From Oceanobacillus halotolerans (GTDB lineage: Bacteria; Bacillota; Bacilli; Bacillales; Amphibacillaceae): a DNA stretch of 64,000 nt. Within the stretch, counting starts at the first letter, position 1. Every line of letters starts with the position of its first letter. A program made the position numbers and the translations under genes. The DNA lies in contig NZ_WIXL01000009.1 of assembly GCF_010993955.1 (NCBI RefSeq), forward strand, positions 1 to 64,000, in the 5' to 3' direction. Under the pieces are notes generated by a model, which did no database searches, was not told where the DNA came from, and worked only from the letters and a program-made list of their open reading frames with translations. Shown here one piece after another: positions 52,454-61,859 of this stretch.

Positions 52454-53821
52454 ATGTTTCCAATTACACCGAAGCATAACCCTAGTTTTTCAGAGTCTAT
52501 TATCATTTTTATAGTCATTGTGGGGTTTATTAGTTATTTTATCATTGGACTGGAGACTGTTCCACATGTTCCTATTTTAATTGGTATTTTATTCTTATTT
52601 GTTTACGGATTAAGTAAACGTATATCCTTTTCCGACTTGGAAGCAGGAATGATTGCTGGTGCAAAAACTGGGATGGGGGCTATCTTTCTATTCTTTTTAA
52701 TCGGAATATTAATTAGTAGCTGGATCATGAGTGGAACCATTCCTGCGCTCATGAATGTTGGATTTTCCATTGTAGGAAGTACAGGATTTTATGCAATTAT
52801 TTTTGCCGTTACTGGCATTATTGGGATATCGCTTGGCAGTTCCTTTACCACGGTAGCAACCATTGGAGTAGCTTTTATCGGGATTGCAGGAGCCATTGAT
52901 GCATCACTTAGCATTACAGCTGGTGCTATTGTTTCAGGTGCATTTTTTGGGGATAAAATGTCACCACTATCTGATACGACGAACCTTGCTTCATCTATTG
53001 TAGGCGTTGACTTATTTGATCACATTAAACATATTAGTCTTACAACGATTCCAGCATTTATTATTTCATTTATTATCTTTATCATTTTATCGCCTAATGA
53101 ATCAGCTTCCTTTCAAGATGTCAAGCTTTATCAGGATGCTTTAGATGAAGCTGCATTAATTCATTGGTCGTCCTGGATTCCATTTATTGTATTAATTATT
53201 TTTACCATTTTTCGAATACCAGCATTAATTGCACTAGCAGCAAGTGGAATCATCGCAAGCCTTGTTGCATGGATGGCAAACAGCTTTCTTTGGCAAGAAA
53301 TTTGGGATATTTGGTTTAACGGTTTTACGGGTACTACTAGTTTTGAACCTGTTAATGACCTGCTATCAAAAGGGGGCATTAACAGTATGCTATTTACCAT
53401 TTCGCTTGTGCTATTGGCACTAGGTTTTGGAGGGTTACTATTTGTAACTGGAATTGTCCCTTCTTTATTGAATTCGTTCAAAGAAAAATTAACTAGTATT
53501 CGCAGTGTCATCGCTTCAACGGCAGCAACCGCAATAGGTGTGAATGTCTTAATTGGGGAACAATATTTATCTATTATGCTTACAGGTGAGACATATAAAG
53601 GGGTTTATCAAAAGATAGGTCTATCCCGAAAAGCTTTATCCCGAACACTAGAAGACGCTGGTACTGTTATTAATCCAATTGTTCCTTGGAGTGTTGCAGG
53701 TGTATTCGTAGCTGATGTACTCGGAGTATCAGTCCTAGCTTATTTACCATTTGCCTTCTTCTGTTTGTTAAGTCCGATCATTACGATAATATTCGGCGGA
53801 AAATCGTTGAGAAGAAGTTAA
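52454..53821 (+). CDS. NhaC-family transporter, probable tyrosine-regulated (YheL/TyrT-like)
   Basis: Membrane transporter of 455 residues, NhaC antiporter family, with eleven to twelve helices and the conserved SLGSSFTTVATIGVAF and GAFFGDKMSPLSDTTNLASS. The family is named for Na+/H+ antiport, but members under tyrosine T-boxes in bacilli (YheL) have been proposed as tyrosine transporters. Two tyrosine T-boxes precede it, which favours that role (inference). AAGGAGG lies 7 nt before the ATG. It ends in a terminator shared with the converging gene, after a short heptad-repeat open frame. Confidence 0.88.
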   Translation: MFPITPKHNPSFSESIIIFIVIVGFISYFIIGLETVPHVPILIGILFLFVYGLSKRISFSDLEAGMIAGAKTGMGAIFLFFLIGILISSWIMSGTIPALMNVGFSIVGSTGFYAIIFAVTGIIGISLGSSFTTVATIGVAFIGIAGAIDASLSITAGAIVSGAFFGDKMSPLSDTTNLASSIVGVDLFDHIKHISLTTIPAFIISFIIFIILSPNESASFQDVKLYQDALDEAALIHWSSWIPFIVLIIFTIFRIPALIALAASGIIASLVAWMANSFLWQEIWDIWFNGFTGTTSFEPVNDLLSKGGINSMLFTISLVLLALGFGGLLFVTGIVPSLLNSFKEKLTSIRSVIASTAATAIGVNVLIGEQYLSIMLTGETYKGVYQKIGLSRKALSRTLEDAGTVINPIVPWSVAGVFVADVLGVSVLAYLPFAFFCLLSPIITIIFGGKSLRRS

Positions 53822-53862
53822 ATTTGCGTGACCTCCAAATGTGGCGACAAGATGAGTGCTAT

Positions 53863-53985
53863 ATGATGATGAACTTGAGCGTGAGATTTGTGAACTTAGG
53901 CATCGAAATTGTGAACTTGAGCCAAATAATTGTGAACTTGAGCGCAAAAATAACCAACTTAAGCGCAAACCACCTAATCCCATAA
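53863..53985 (+). repeat. 21-bp tandem repeat encoding a VNLSxxI heptad open frame
   Basis: Five degenerate 21-bp units with core GTGAACTTGAGC between nhaC and the next converging gene. In one frame they form a 40-codon open frame from ATG 53863 with product heptads VNLGIEI, VNLSQII, VNLSAKI. No convincing ribosome site precedes it, so I treat it as a repeat; a peptide cannot be excluded. Confidence 0.7.
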
Positions 53986-53986
53986 A

Positions 53987-54022
53987 ATAAGAGAGGTTAC
54001 CCCACGAGATAACCTCTCTTAT
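53987..54022. terminator. Bidirectional terminator nhaC / cobalamin-binding-like gene
   Basis: ATAAGAGAGGTTA / TAACCTCTCTTAT perfect stem; T run best on the minus strand. It overlaps the stop of the minus-strand gene. Confidence 0.85.
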
Positions 54023-54786
54023 GAATCAATTACGAGCACGAGTTTCTGTAATCCTTCTAGTAATCTTGGTGATGGCCGGCAAAAAAGGGATTCTTCCAAT
54101 ACGTGTATGTTATTCTGTTGAATAGCCTTCATCTCATGCCAACCGGGACGTTTTCGAACTAATTCAGGGTTCATTTTCTCTTCTTTGACCCCTACCCAGA
54201 CCATGCATATATGATCGGGGTCCCTTCTTTTTACATCCTCCCAGTCTGTTTGCACACTGGCTACTGGTTCATCGGCAAAAACATTTTCACATCCAGCAAG
54301 GGCACTGATTTCAGTTAACCAATTAACCTCACCTGGAGTGAAAATAGGTTTTGGCCACCACTCCCAATACAACGTTGGCTTTTTGGTCGTCGTGGAAGAT
54401 TTTTCCTGAAAAGACTCCACTTCGTGAAGAAATGCATTCCCCTTCTCTTCGCCTAATTCTTCAAATCCTAAAACTTCACCAACTCGTTTGATATCAGCCG
54501 CAATTTCCTCCAATGAATTTGGATTTAAAATAATATAAGGAAGTTGTTTTGCTTCTAATTCATCAATATTTTTCTCCATTCCCGGCACACTTAAAGATGC
54601 TAGCACCATATCGGGTTCTAATGCTGCTACTTTATCCATATCAATCGATAGATCTGGTCCAACCTTAGGTAAATCATTGACTGCTTGCGGCCAATCAGAG
54701 TAATCATCCACTCCTACAAGGAGATCAATTTTATCAAGATAGGCAACAATTTCTGTATTACTCGGACAAATGGATACAACCCGCAT
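54019..54786 (-). CDS. Cobalamin/iron-siderophore-binding-like protein lacking a signal peptide
   Basis: Protein of 255 residues with the fold of BtuF/FhuD-type periplasmic binding proteins: RVVSICPSNTEIVAYLDKID at the N-terminus, LVGVDDYSDWP, IDMDKVAALEPDMVLAS, a helical linker, and a second lobe with GCENVFAD and RDPDHICMVW. It starts directly with the first strand and has neither signal nor lipobox, so it should stay in the cytoplasm. GGGGCG precedes the ATG, and no upstream extension is open with a signal. No permease or ATPase genes adjoin it. Function unknown; a cytoplasmic corrinoid-handling role is a guess. Confidence 0.8.
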   Translation of the reverse strand: MRVVSICPSNTEIVAYLDKIDLLVGVDDYSDWPQAVNDLPKVGPDLSIDMDKVAALEPDMVLASLSVPGMEKNIDELEAKQLPYIILNPNSLEEIAADIKRVGEVLGFEELGEEKGNAFLHEVESFQEKSSTTTKKPTLYWEWWPKPIFTPGEVNWLTEISALAGCENVFADEPVASVQTDWEDVKRRDPDHICMVWVGVKEEKMNPELVRKRPGWHEMKAIQQNNIHVLEESLFCRPSPRLLEGLQKLVLVIDS

Positions 54787-54808
54787 AGACTAACGCCCCC
54801 AACTTTAT

Positions 54809-55561
54809 CTAGTTATCTTGGTCCGTTATGATTAATGGACCATCTTTTGTAACCACAAGCGTATGCTCATATTGTGCAGAGCGACCTTGGTCCACTGTTC
54901 TAGCTGTCCAATTATTCGAATCCATTTTACTTTGCCAAGCACCTTCATTAATCATCGGCTCAATGGTGATTACCATTCCTTCTTTAAGACGTAAACCTTT
55001 GTTTGGTAATCCAAAGTGTGGAATATGTGGCTCCTCGTGAATTGTTGGTCCAATACCATGTCCTGTGAAATCACGGACTACTGAGAACCCTTCCCCTTCT
55101 GCATACGTTTGAATAGCATGGCCAATATCGCCAATTCGACTACCAACTTGTGCTTGTTCGATCCCTTTATAAAGCGATGTTTTTGTTACATCTAATAGTT
55201 TCTGTCCTTTTTCATCCACATTACCGACTGCATATGTCCAGGCAGAATCAGCTAATCCTCCATTTAAATTGACAACCATATCGATTGTAACGATATCACC
55301 ATCTTTTAGCTTCTCTTCTCTTGGAAATCCATGACAAATTTCATCATTAATGGATGCGCAAGTCGCATAAGGATAACCACTAAATCCTTTTTGCTCTGGT
55401 GTAGCACCATGTTTTGCTAAGTACTCCTCCACAAAGGTATCAATCTCCATCGTTGTGATACCAGGTTTTATCATTTTGGCAATTTCTTTATGAGTAGCAA
55501 CTAATAAGTCACCAGCTTTTTGCATTTTTTCAATTTCTCGTTTACTTTTTCGTGTAATCAT
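54809..55561 (-). CDS. map: Methionine aminopeptidase type I
   Basis: Removes the initiator Met from new proteins; cytoplasmic dinuclear metalloenzyme. The 250 residues from the ATG at 55561 hold the metal ligands: Asp in VTIDMVVNLNGG and LADSAWTYAVG, His in DFTGHGIGPTIHEEPHIPHF, Glu in ITIEPMINEG and in QYEHTLVV. AGGAAG lies 6 nt upstream; an adjacent ATG is the alternative. B. subtilis has a second such gene (yflG) of the same length besides the ribosomal-operon map; this is probably that kind of paralogue because no ribosomal genes are near. It ends 22 nt before the cobalamin-binding-like gene. Confidence 0.93.
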   Translation of the reverse strand: MITRKSKREIEKMQKAGDLLVATHKEIAKMIKPGITTMEIDTFVEEYLAKHGATPEQKGFSGYPYATCASINDEICHGFPREEKLKDGDIVTIDMVVNLNGGLADSAWTYAVGNVDEKGQKLLDVTKTSLYKGIEQAQVGSRIGDIGHAIQTYAEGEGFSVVRDFTGHGIGPTIHEEPHIPHFGLPNKGLRLKEGMVITIEPMINEGAWQSKMDSNNWTARTVDQGRSAQYEHTLVVTKDGPLIITDQDN

Positions 55562-55697
55562 CATTTTCTTCCTTTCTATCAAGCTTCAAACTATCCTATT
55601 ATATGTTAAAATACGTACCATAGTTATCTATACATATGCATCATGCAAATTGTTCCATTTTAAAGTGTATCATAATTTGAGAAATGAGGCGATGACA

Positions 55698-56423
55698 ATG
55701 ATTGAAATTAACGATGTCAGTAAACACTTTGCAGGCAACAAGCGTGCAATTGATTCTTTGAACTTAACGATACCAGATGGGAAAATAGTCGGGTTTCTTG
55801 GACCAAATGGTGCTGGTAAGTCGACTACCATTAAAATGTTGACAGGAATCCTGCCGATAGATGAAGGGGCGATCACGATTGATGGCTATGACATAGCAAA
55901 AAATCCACTCGAGGCGAAAAAAATCTTTGGCTATGTACCGGACCATCCTGATATGTTTTTACGTTTAAAAGGAATAGAATATTTAAATTTCATTGGGGAT
56001 ATATATGATGTCCCAAAAAACATACGACGAGAGCGAATTGAAAAACTCACCAAACAATTTGATATTTATTATGATCTAGATGCTTATATTCAAACCTACT
56101 CACACGGAATGCGCCAAAAAATCATTGTAACAGGGGTATTGTTACATGACCCAGATATTTGGATTTTAGATGAACCACTAACAGGGCTTGACCCTAAATC
56201 AGCTTATACGTTAAAAGAAATGATGCGCCAACACGCTAGTGAAGGGAATACCGTCTTCTTTTCGAGTCATGGTTTAGAAGTAGTGGAACAGTTGTGTGAT
56301 ATTGTTGCGATTATTAATAATGGAAAATTAATATTTTATGGGGATATGCAGGAGATGCGGGAACAATTTCAAACCAATCAATCTTTAGAGGAAGTATTTT
56401 TGGAGTTGACAAATGATGAATAA
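55698..56423 (+). CDS. ABC transporter ATPase
   Basis: Cytoplasmic ATPase of 241 residues from the ATG at 55698 (GAGG 8 nt upstream; two earlier in-frame ATGs have poorer sites). Walker A GPNGAGKSTT, signature YSHGMRQKI, Walker B IWILDEPLTGLD and switch SSHGLEV are all present. It resembles EcsA and YthP-type exporters. It overlaps the following permease gene by 11 nt, so the two form one transporter. Substrate unknown. Confidence 0.9.
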   Translation: MIEINDVSKHFAGNKRAIDSLNLTIPDGKIVGFLGPNGAGKSTTIKMLTGILPIDEGAITIDGYDIAKNPLEAKKIFGYVPDHPDMFLRLKGIEYLNFIGDIYDVPKNIRRERIEKLTKQFDIYYDLDAYIQTYSHGMRQKIIVTGVLLHDPDIWILDEPLTGLDPKSAYTLKEMMRQHASEGNTVFFSSHGLEVVEQLCDIVAIINNGKLIFYGDMQEMREQFQTNQSLEEVFLELTNDE

Positions 56424-58050
56424 AACATGGCTATTAACGAAAACCATGCTAAAAATGCAATATTCCAAAGCAGGTAAAAAGAAGGAAATTGCCTTATACG
56501 TTGTTGCCTTTTTTCTTTTATCCCCAGCTATTATCCTTTTACTAAATGCAGTTGGAAATCTCATTAATACGTTGTACCAGGCCTTACATCCATTTGGACA
56601 AGAATCCTTAATCTTAGGTCTATTATTTATGATGGTTCATATCTTCTTATTCTTTGTGAGTGTGGTAACCGTTCTAAATTCCTTTTATTTTGCAGAAGAC
56701 ATTGAATCGTTCATACCTTTTCCGTTTCAACCATACCAAATATTAGTGGCCAAAGCAGCAGGTCCGTTTATTTATTTGTACCTGACAGCAAGTGTTCTAT
56801 TTATCCCGGCTTTTTTCTTTTACGGAAATGTTAGTGGTGCATCATTTTTCTATTATCTTATCGGCTTGGTCTTATTTATTCTAATACCTGTTATTCCATT
56901 TACGATCGCATCCATTTTACTAATGGCCATCATGCGCTTTGTCAATATAGCTAAAAATAAAGACCGTTCCAAAATCATTGCAGGCATATTGATGTTAGGG
57001 TTTATCATTGGGATAAATGTTGTTGTTCGTTTAAATACAGATAATGATGCAATTATGCAAGAGATCACGACGTTTATGCAACAGCAGGATGGTCTTTTAG
57101 AAATGATCACTGCCATCTATCCACCTGCATGGTTTAGTTCAAAAGCTTTAGCAATTATCCCATCATTGGCAGGATTACTTTATTTTCTCGGTATTATTGC
57201 ACTTAGTATTGCAGGATTTTTCTTATTCTTATGGCTCGGACAGCTCATTTATTTCAAAGGACTATTAGGCGTAAATAGTGGAACAAAACGAAAAGTACCA
57301 GAGGCCAAACTCTTGAAAAAGATCAAACAACAACCAGTTTGGGTCACCTATACACAAAAAGAGTTGCGCACAATCATCCGAACCCCAACCTTTTTAATGC
57401 AGTGTATTATTCAAAGTTTATTTGGACCTGTATTTTTAGTGGTCCTATTACTATTTGATACAAATTCATTAAGTGGGTTTATGGATATGTTTAGTGAGAA
57501 AAAGGGCTTTTTAATCCTATTTATTGCAGCTGTATTTATTTTAGGTGCGAATACAACAGCAATTTCTAACCTATCACGTGAGGGGAAAAACTGGGATACA
57601 AATCTATTTCTGCCCTTAAACCCAAAGCATATTTTTCACTATAAGATCATGACTGCATGGCTAATTAATTTACTAACGATCGCGTTATTCTTAATTATTT
57701 TTGTATTTATTTTTCACTTACCAACTATCCATATCATTGTCTGGTTACTGCTTACTTTAGTAGCAAGCTGGTTTACTAGTGCAACAGGTACCTATCTAGA
57801 CTTTTTACAGCCAAAACTAAATTGGACAGATGAACAGGAAGTATTTAAGGCACGGATTATTGGATTGATTTCGTTACTAATCGAGGTTGGAATAGTTGGT
57901 ATTGTTGTACTACTATTGTGGCATAGAGACACCATACAAGGTATTTACATCACTTCCCTTATTCTCTTCGTATTTTTAGTAATTGGAATAACCATTGTTC
58001 ATTGGTTACTATACCGAAAGTTACGTAATGATGATCATCGAAGTCTTTAG
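56413..58050 (+). CDS. Large ABC-2-type membrane protein
   Basis: Integral membrane partner of the ATPase at 55698, 545 residues with about twelve helices in two halves: residues 25-290 and 335-540. The soluble linker between them is basic (GTKRKVPEAKLLKKIKQQP). The second half has the pattern SREGKNWDTNLFLPL often seen in this exporter family. The start overlaps the ATPase stop (ATGATGAATAA). Family-level role: export of an unknown compound or lipid. No further gene joins the operon. Confidence 0.83.
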   Translation: MMNKTWLLTKTMLKMQYSKAGKKKEIALYVVAFFLLSPAIILLLNAVGNLINTLYQALHPFGQESLILGLLFMMVHIFLFFVSVVTVLNSFYFAEDIESFIPFPFQPYQILVAKAAGPFIYLYLTASVLFIPAFFFYGNVSGASFFYYLIGLVLFILIPVIPFTIASILLMAIMRFVNIAKNKDRSKIIAGILMLGFIIGINVVVRLNTDNDAIMQEITTFMQQQDGLLEMITAIYPPAWFSSKALAIIPSLAGLLYFLGIIALSIAGFFLFLWLGQLIYFKGLLGVNSGTKRKVPEAKLLKKIKQQPVWVTYTQKELRTIIRTPTFLMQCIIQSLFGPVFLVVLLLFDTNSLSGFMDMFSEKKGFLILFIAAVFILGANTTAISNLSREGKNWDTNLFLPLNPKHIFHYKIMTAWLINLLTIALFLIIFVFIFHLPTIHIIVWLLLTLVASWFTSATGTYLDFLQPKLNWTDEQEVFKARIIGLISLLIEVGIVGIVVLLLWHRDTIQGIYITSLILFVFLVIGITIVHWLLYRKLRNDDHRSL

Positions 58051-58137
58051 AAAAATGCGCATTCGCTACTCCCTAACGAATTTGGGACATGAAAATGTTA
58101 ACCACGTCGACTAAAATTTTATATTTTCCTAACGAGT

Positions 58138-58178
58138 TAAAAAAACATGCAGAGGGCTCACTCCCCTGCATGTTTTTA
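58138..58178. terminator. Bidirectional terminator permease / YjcZ gene
   Basis: AAACATGCAGAGGG / CCCCTGCATGTTT stem with A/T runs on both sides. Confidence 0.85.
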
Positions 58179-58188
58179 TCTCTATTTT

Positions 58189-58353
58189 TTAATAAACACC
58201 ATAGCCGTAGCCACCAGCGCCATATCCGCCGTAGCCACCATAGCCAGCACCAGCACCTGTATAAGCAGTACCAATTATAATTAACAAGATGAATAGAACG
58301 ACTAGCAATGCAAAGCCAGAACCATAACCATAACCTGTTTCTACATGACTCAT
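58189..58353 (-). CDS. YjcZ-family sporulation miniprotein
   Basis: Protein of 54 residues: [20 protein letters not shown] at the start, one hydrophobic segment (about residues 13-30), then a Gly/Tyr-rich tail of [16 protein letters not shown] type ending VY. This layout, with [15 protein letters not shown], is that of the YjcZ/tiny-TM sporulation proteins of bacilli; YjcZ-like proteins are often spore-associated. GGGAGGG lies 6 nt before the ATG. A longer antisense-frame reading of the same DNA is spurious. Exact role unknown. Confidence 0.88.
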   Translation of the reverse strand: MSHVETGYGYGSGFALLVVLFILLIIIGTAYTGAGAGYGGYGGYGAGGYGYGVY

Positions 58354-58457
58354 TCAAAATCCCTCCCTAATTTGTCGTGCATACTACACCCTATGCAACA
58401 GAAGCAAATTCGGTAGGGCGAATGTGGAGTATACTCCTATACGACCTGTACATTACA

Positions 58458-59216
58458 TTATAAATAATCTTGAACATTATAAATGGTGCCACTTTCTAAA
58501 TTAGACTCATCTGTCAAGATATCGATCAAAACACCACCAACTGTATCGGTATCTTTTAAGATATTCTTTTCCTTATATTCTCTAAATTTATCTACTTCCA
58601 TAAAAGATTCTTGTGAACTGGATCGGATTTTTTCCTGCATTCCTGTATCCATCACCCCTGGGCTAAAGGCAATTATTTTATTAGCTGTATCTAGTTCGCT
58701 TTGCTCTAATGCTATGGTTTTGGTATACATATTAATACTTGCCTTTGTACTACAATAAGCACTCCAGCCATAAACAGGTCTTTCACCAGCACCAGAAGAC
58801 ACATTGGCGACCATTAATGGTACTTTGTTATCTGTTGCTTTTCGTAATAATAAATTTGTTATAACCATAGGTGCCACTGTATTTACTTGTACATGATAGG
58901 ATAGGGCATCTCCTTTTATATTCATCGCTTGGTCAATTGGATCTAGAACAGCAGCATTATTTACTAAGTAAACTGTATGTATTTGTTTTGAAAAAAGATG
59001 ATCACTTATTTCTTGGAACGTATTTTCTACACTATTTAAATCTCCTAAATCACATGAATAGTGCTTAAATGTTACTTGGTTTTTTTCAGCGATCGATGCT
59101 AACTCCTCATTCTTACTCCGTGACACACCGATTACATGAATACCAGATTCGATGAACAAACGTGCTAATGATTCACCTAAGCCCTTTGATACCCCTGTTA
59201 CAATTGCTACTTTCAT
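58458..59216 (-). CDS. Short-chain dehydrogenase/reductase, YueD-like
   Basis: NADP-dependent SDR of 252 residues. Cofactor motif TGVSKGLG (residues 7-14), NNAAV (about 90), the Ser/Tyr/Lys catalytic set in NVSSGAGERPVYGWSAYCSTK. It resembles the sepiapterin-reductase-like group that includes B. subtilis YueD (benzil reductase). GGAGGGG precedes the ATG. Single gene; substrate unknown. Confidence 0.85.
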   Translation of the reverse strand: MKVAIVTGVSKGLGESLARLFIESGIHVIGVSRSKNEELASIAEKNQVTFKHYSCDLGDLNSVENTFQEISDHLFSKQIHTVYLVNNAAVLDPIDQAMNIKGDALSYHVQVNTVAPMVITNLLLRKATDNKVPLMVANVSSGAGERPVYGWSAYCSTKASINMYTKTIALEQSELDTANKIIAFSPGVMDTGMQEKIRSSSQESFMEVDKFREYKEKNILKDTDTVGGVLIDILTDESNLESGTIYNVQDYL

Positions 59217-59259
59217 CTATACCCCTCCATGAAATATTTGTTGAGTACAATATCCTTTC

Positions 59260-60000
59260 CTATTCGTCTGTTATGACAATAGCTTGGCTTCCCATCTGCT
59301 CCCATGCTTCTTCAAAATAACTTCTATCGACTTGCTGATTTTTAAACCCATATGGATTATTGACATAAACAGATTCCTCATCATAACCAGTTACCACAAC
59401 ACTATGGACACTATAGGTTACATCTATTTCACCCTTTGGCGTATCCCATGTTTCAAAATCACTAACTGGAACTAGATTAGATGTTGTTATCACCCATACT
59501 GGTAACCCTTGTGCAACATAGTCATATACTTCATCAATTGTGCTACCTGTTAAATTAATCGCTCTATTCCCTACATATTCTTGTGCGACTTCAAATATCG
59601 GGCCATTATAAACAGATAGCCCAGGTCCATTTGCCATGTTCCCGACAAATCCCTCATTAGGATTTCCTTTTAAACCATTTTCATAAGTTAACGGAACCAC
59701 TTTTGTTTGGTCCGCTAATTCATTCTTTGTGACCTCATAATCATGATAATTTAATACCATTGCCAAACTTGACACTTCACAGCCATTATATAATCGTGGG
59801 GGATCCATTTGATTAATGAGTGGAACATCCAATGGTTCCACCTTCAAAACTGGATCTGGTTCAATTGATATTTCAGCCTTTTTTTGCATGGCATATGTTT
59901 TCACAGGGCTATCAACGGTAAATCTCTCTATTTCTTCACTGCACCCTGTAAACAATAATGGAAATAAAAGGATAGTAGGTAGTACATACCTTCTAAACAT
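59260..60000 (-). CDS. C39-type cysteine peptidase-like lipoprotein
   Basis: Extracytoplasmic lipoprotein of 246 residues with lipobox LFTGC (Cys20). The C39-like domain (about residues 55-246) has the catalytic Cys in NGCEVSSLAMVLN, the His in SVHSVVVTGYD and the Asn/Asp in VYVNNPYGFKN, in the right order for a peptidase_C39-like fold. B. subtilis YvpB is similar. It is not fused to an ABC transporter, so it is not a bacteriocin processor. GGAGAT lies upstream of the ATG. Physiological substrate unknown. Confidence 0.85.
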   Translation of the reverse strand: MFRRYVLPTILLFPLLFTGCSEEIERFTVDSPVKTYAMQKKAEISIEPDPVLKVEPLDVPLINQMDPPRLYNGCEVSSLAMVLNYHDYEVTKNELADQTKVVPLTYENGLKGNPNEGFVGNMANGPGLSVYNGPIFEVAQEYVGNRAINLTGSTIDEVYDYVAQGLPVWVITTSNLVPVSDFETWDTPKGEIDVTYSVHSVVVTGYDEESVYVNNPYGFKNQQVDRSYFEEAWEQMGSQAIVITDE

Positions 60001-60099
60001 ATCTCCTCTCCCTTTTTCTTTATCTTGCTATAATAAGAAACTATTTCCATTATACACGAAATTTCGAGATATGTCTGAACAATTTGATAAGGTTAGTGA

Positions 60100-60300
60100 A
60101 TGGTGTGATGAGTAATCTCAATTAAATAATGGCTGATCTACATACTTGGATGTGTATTGATGAGTAACCTCGATTCACTTCTCATCGATTTTCACACTCG
60201 TTTGTGTACTGACAAACTACCTCGATTCGCTTCTCATCTATTTTCATACTCATTTGTGTACTGACAACTAACCTCGATTCACCTTGCTCGCGAACCAAGC
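60100..60300. repeat. Tandem array of 52-bp units (array 6)
   Basis: TGATGAG/TGACAAA anchors recur at 60106, 60158, 60210 and 60262 (steps 52, 52, 52). Core CTGA(T/C)(G/A)A-N4-CCTCGATTC. The two middle units are about 85% alike. It lies between the C39 lipoprotein gene and the M20 gene; the rest of this gap is AT-rich. Confidence 0.85.
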
Positions 60301-60318
60301 CTGTCAGTTATAGCTAGA

Positions 60319-60364
60319 TAAAAAGTAACAGCCTCTTGCATCATCAAACGGCAAGAGGCTGTTT
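60319..60364 (-). terminator. Terminator of the M20 dipeptidase gene
   Basis: AACAGCCTCTTGC / GCAAGAGGCTGTT stem and ACTTTTTA on the minus strand. Confidence 0.9.
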
Positions 60365-60371
60365 CCAAAAA

Positions 60372-61742
60372 CTATGATTGAGTTACTTCTTTCCAATAAT
60401 ACACTAATGTTTCCATCCCTTTATCAAAGCTATCCAATGGAAAGCTCTCATTTGGTGAATGGAGACGGTCATCTGGTGTACCAAATCCAAGCAATACAAT
60501 TGGCATGTTATAGATTGCTTCAATCCACTCTACCACTGGGATTGATCCTCCCATTCGAACATAAACGGTTTCTTTGCCAAAGGCTTTTGTATAGCTTTTG
60601 GCTGCACTTTTAATCAATGGATGGTTTGGTTCAACCTTATATGCTTTAGCTGATAGTTTTTCTTTTTTTACATCTACCGTTACACCAGCTGGTGCTACCT
60701 TGTGTACATGTTCTTCTAAACGTTCTTGAATTCTTTCTGGATCTTGTCCAGGTACAAGACGACAAGTTATTTTTGCAGTTGCTGTTGATGGGATAATCGT
60801 TTTCGTGCCTTCTCCTTGATAACCACCATACATGCCATTTACTTCAAATGTTGGTCTTGCCATTGTGTGTTCTTTGGCAGTATAGCCTTTCTCTGAAGCA
60901 GTTTCTTTAACTCCTGCCGACGCTTTATAATCTTCTCCCTCTACATCTGCAATTAGTTTTCGTTCTTCTTCTGTTAAGGGTTCGACACCATCGTAAAATC
61001 CATCAACTGTAATAACTTCATCTTCATTTTTCATTGAAACAATAATATGACTTAACGCCATTAGTGGATTTCGAATAGCTCCACCATACATACCTGAGTG
61101 TAGGTCATGATCAGGACCTGTTACATTAATTTCGATACCTGTAAAACCTTTTAATCCATACAAGATCGTTGGTTGGTTTTGAGCAATCATACCTGAGTCC
61201 GAAATGACTGCAAAATCTGCTTGGAATTGGTCCTGCTTCTCTTGTAATACCTTATATAGATTTTCACTACCTATTTCTTCTTCCCCTTCGATGCAAACTT
61301 TTACATTTAACGGCAATTTGCCTTCTGTTTGCATGTACGCTTCAAAAACAGCCAAGTGCATGAAAACTTGTCCTTTATCATCACTGGAACCACGCGCATA
61401 TAAACGGCCATCCCGTACTTCAGGTTGGAATGGATCACTTTCCCACAGATCTAAAGGATCAACTGGTTGTACATCATAATGTCCATAAAATAATACGGTT
61501 GGTGCATCAGGACCTGCTTGGTTATATTCCGCATATACTACTGGGTGACCACCAGTATCTTGTTGTTCTACATGGTCAAACCCTATATCGTTTATGTATT
61601 TTTCTAGAAAGGAAGCTGCTTCTTTGACATCATTTTTATGTACACTATCCGTACTTACACTCGGAATAGCCAAAAAATCATTCAACTTCGTTAGTAATTG
61701 TTCGCGATTTTCCTTCAAATAGCCCAGTACTTGTTCACTCAT
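60372..61742 (-). CDS. M20-family dipeptidase
   Basis: Cytoplasmic metallo-dipeptidase of 456 residues from the ATG at 61742 (AGGT 7 nt upstream). Metal and catalytic motifs: FYGHYDVQPVDP, GRLYARGSSDDKGQ, EGEEEIGSENL, ISDSG and the C-terminal GFGTPDDRLHSPNE. The dimerisation domain holds HDLHSGMYGGAI. Length and motifs fit the CNDP-like M20 group (carnosinase/dipeptidase type). Single gene with its own terminator. It could hydrolyse dipeptides for nutrition; exact substrate unknown. Confidence 0.9.
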   Translation of the reverse strand: MSEQVLGYLKENREQLLTKLNDFLAIPSVSTDSVHKNDVKEAASFLEKYINDIGFDHVEQQDTGGHPVVYAEYNQAGPDAPTVLFYGHYDVQPVDPLDLWESDPFQPEVRDGRLYARGSSDDKGQVFMHLAVFEAYMQTEGKLPLNVKVCIEGEEEIGSENLYKVLQEKQDQFQADFAVISDSGMIAQNQPTILYGLKGFTGIEINVTGPDHDLHSGMYGGAIRNPLMALSHIIVSMKNEDEVITVDGFYDGVEPLTEEERKLIADVEGEDYKASAGVKETASEKGYTAKEHTMARPTFEVNGMYGGYQGEGTKTIIPSTATAKITCRLVPGQDPERIQERLEEHVHKVAPAGVTVDVKKEKLSAKAYKVEPNHPLIKSAAKSYTKAFGKETVYVRMGGSIPVVEWIEAIYNMPIVLLGFGTPDDRLHSPNESFPLDSFDKGMETLVYYWKEVTQS

Positions 61743-61859
61743 TTGACCTACCTCCAATTTTGAATTGTTTCTATTATCATACCATAATTGGTAGTCTTTA
61801 CGTGAGGGTAAAACAGTAAATGTGAAAGTAAGTGCTGAACATATGGTATTTTCGCTGAA

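Noticed and set aside
58073-58357. 94-codon Trp/Cys-rich minus-strand frame
   Set aside because: Out-of-frame reading of the Gly/Tyr-rich YjcZ miniprotein gene, which has the better ribosome site and a family match.
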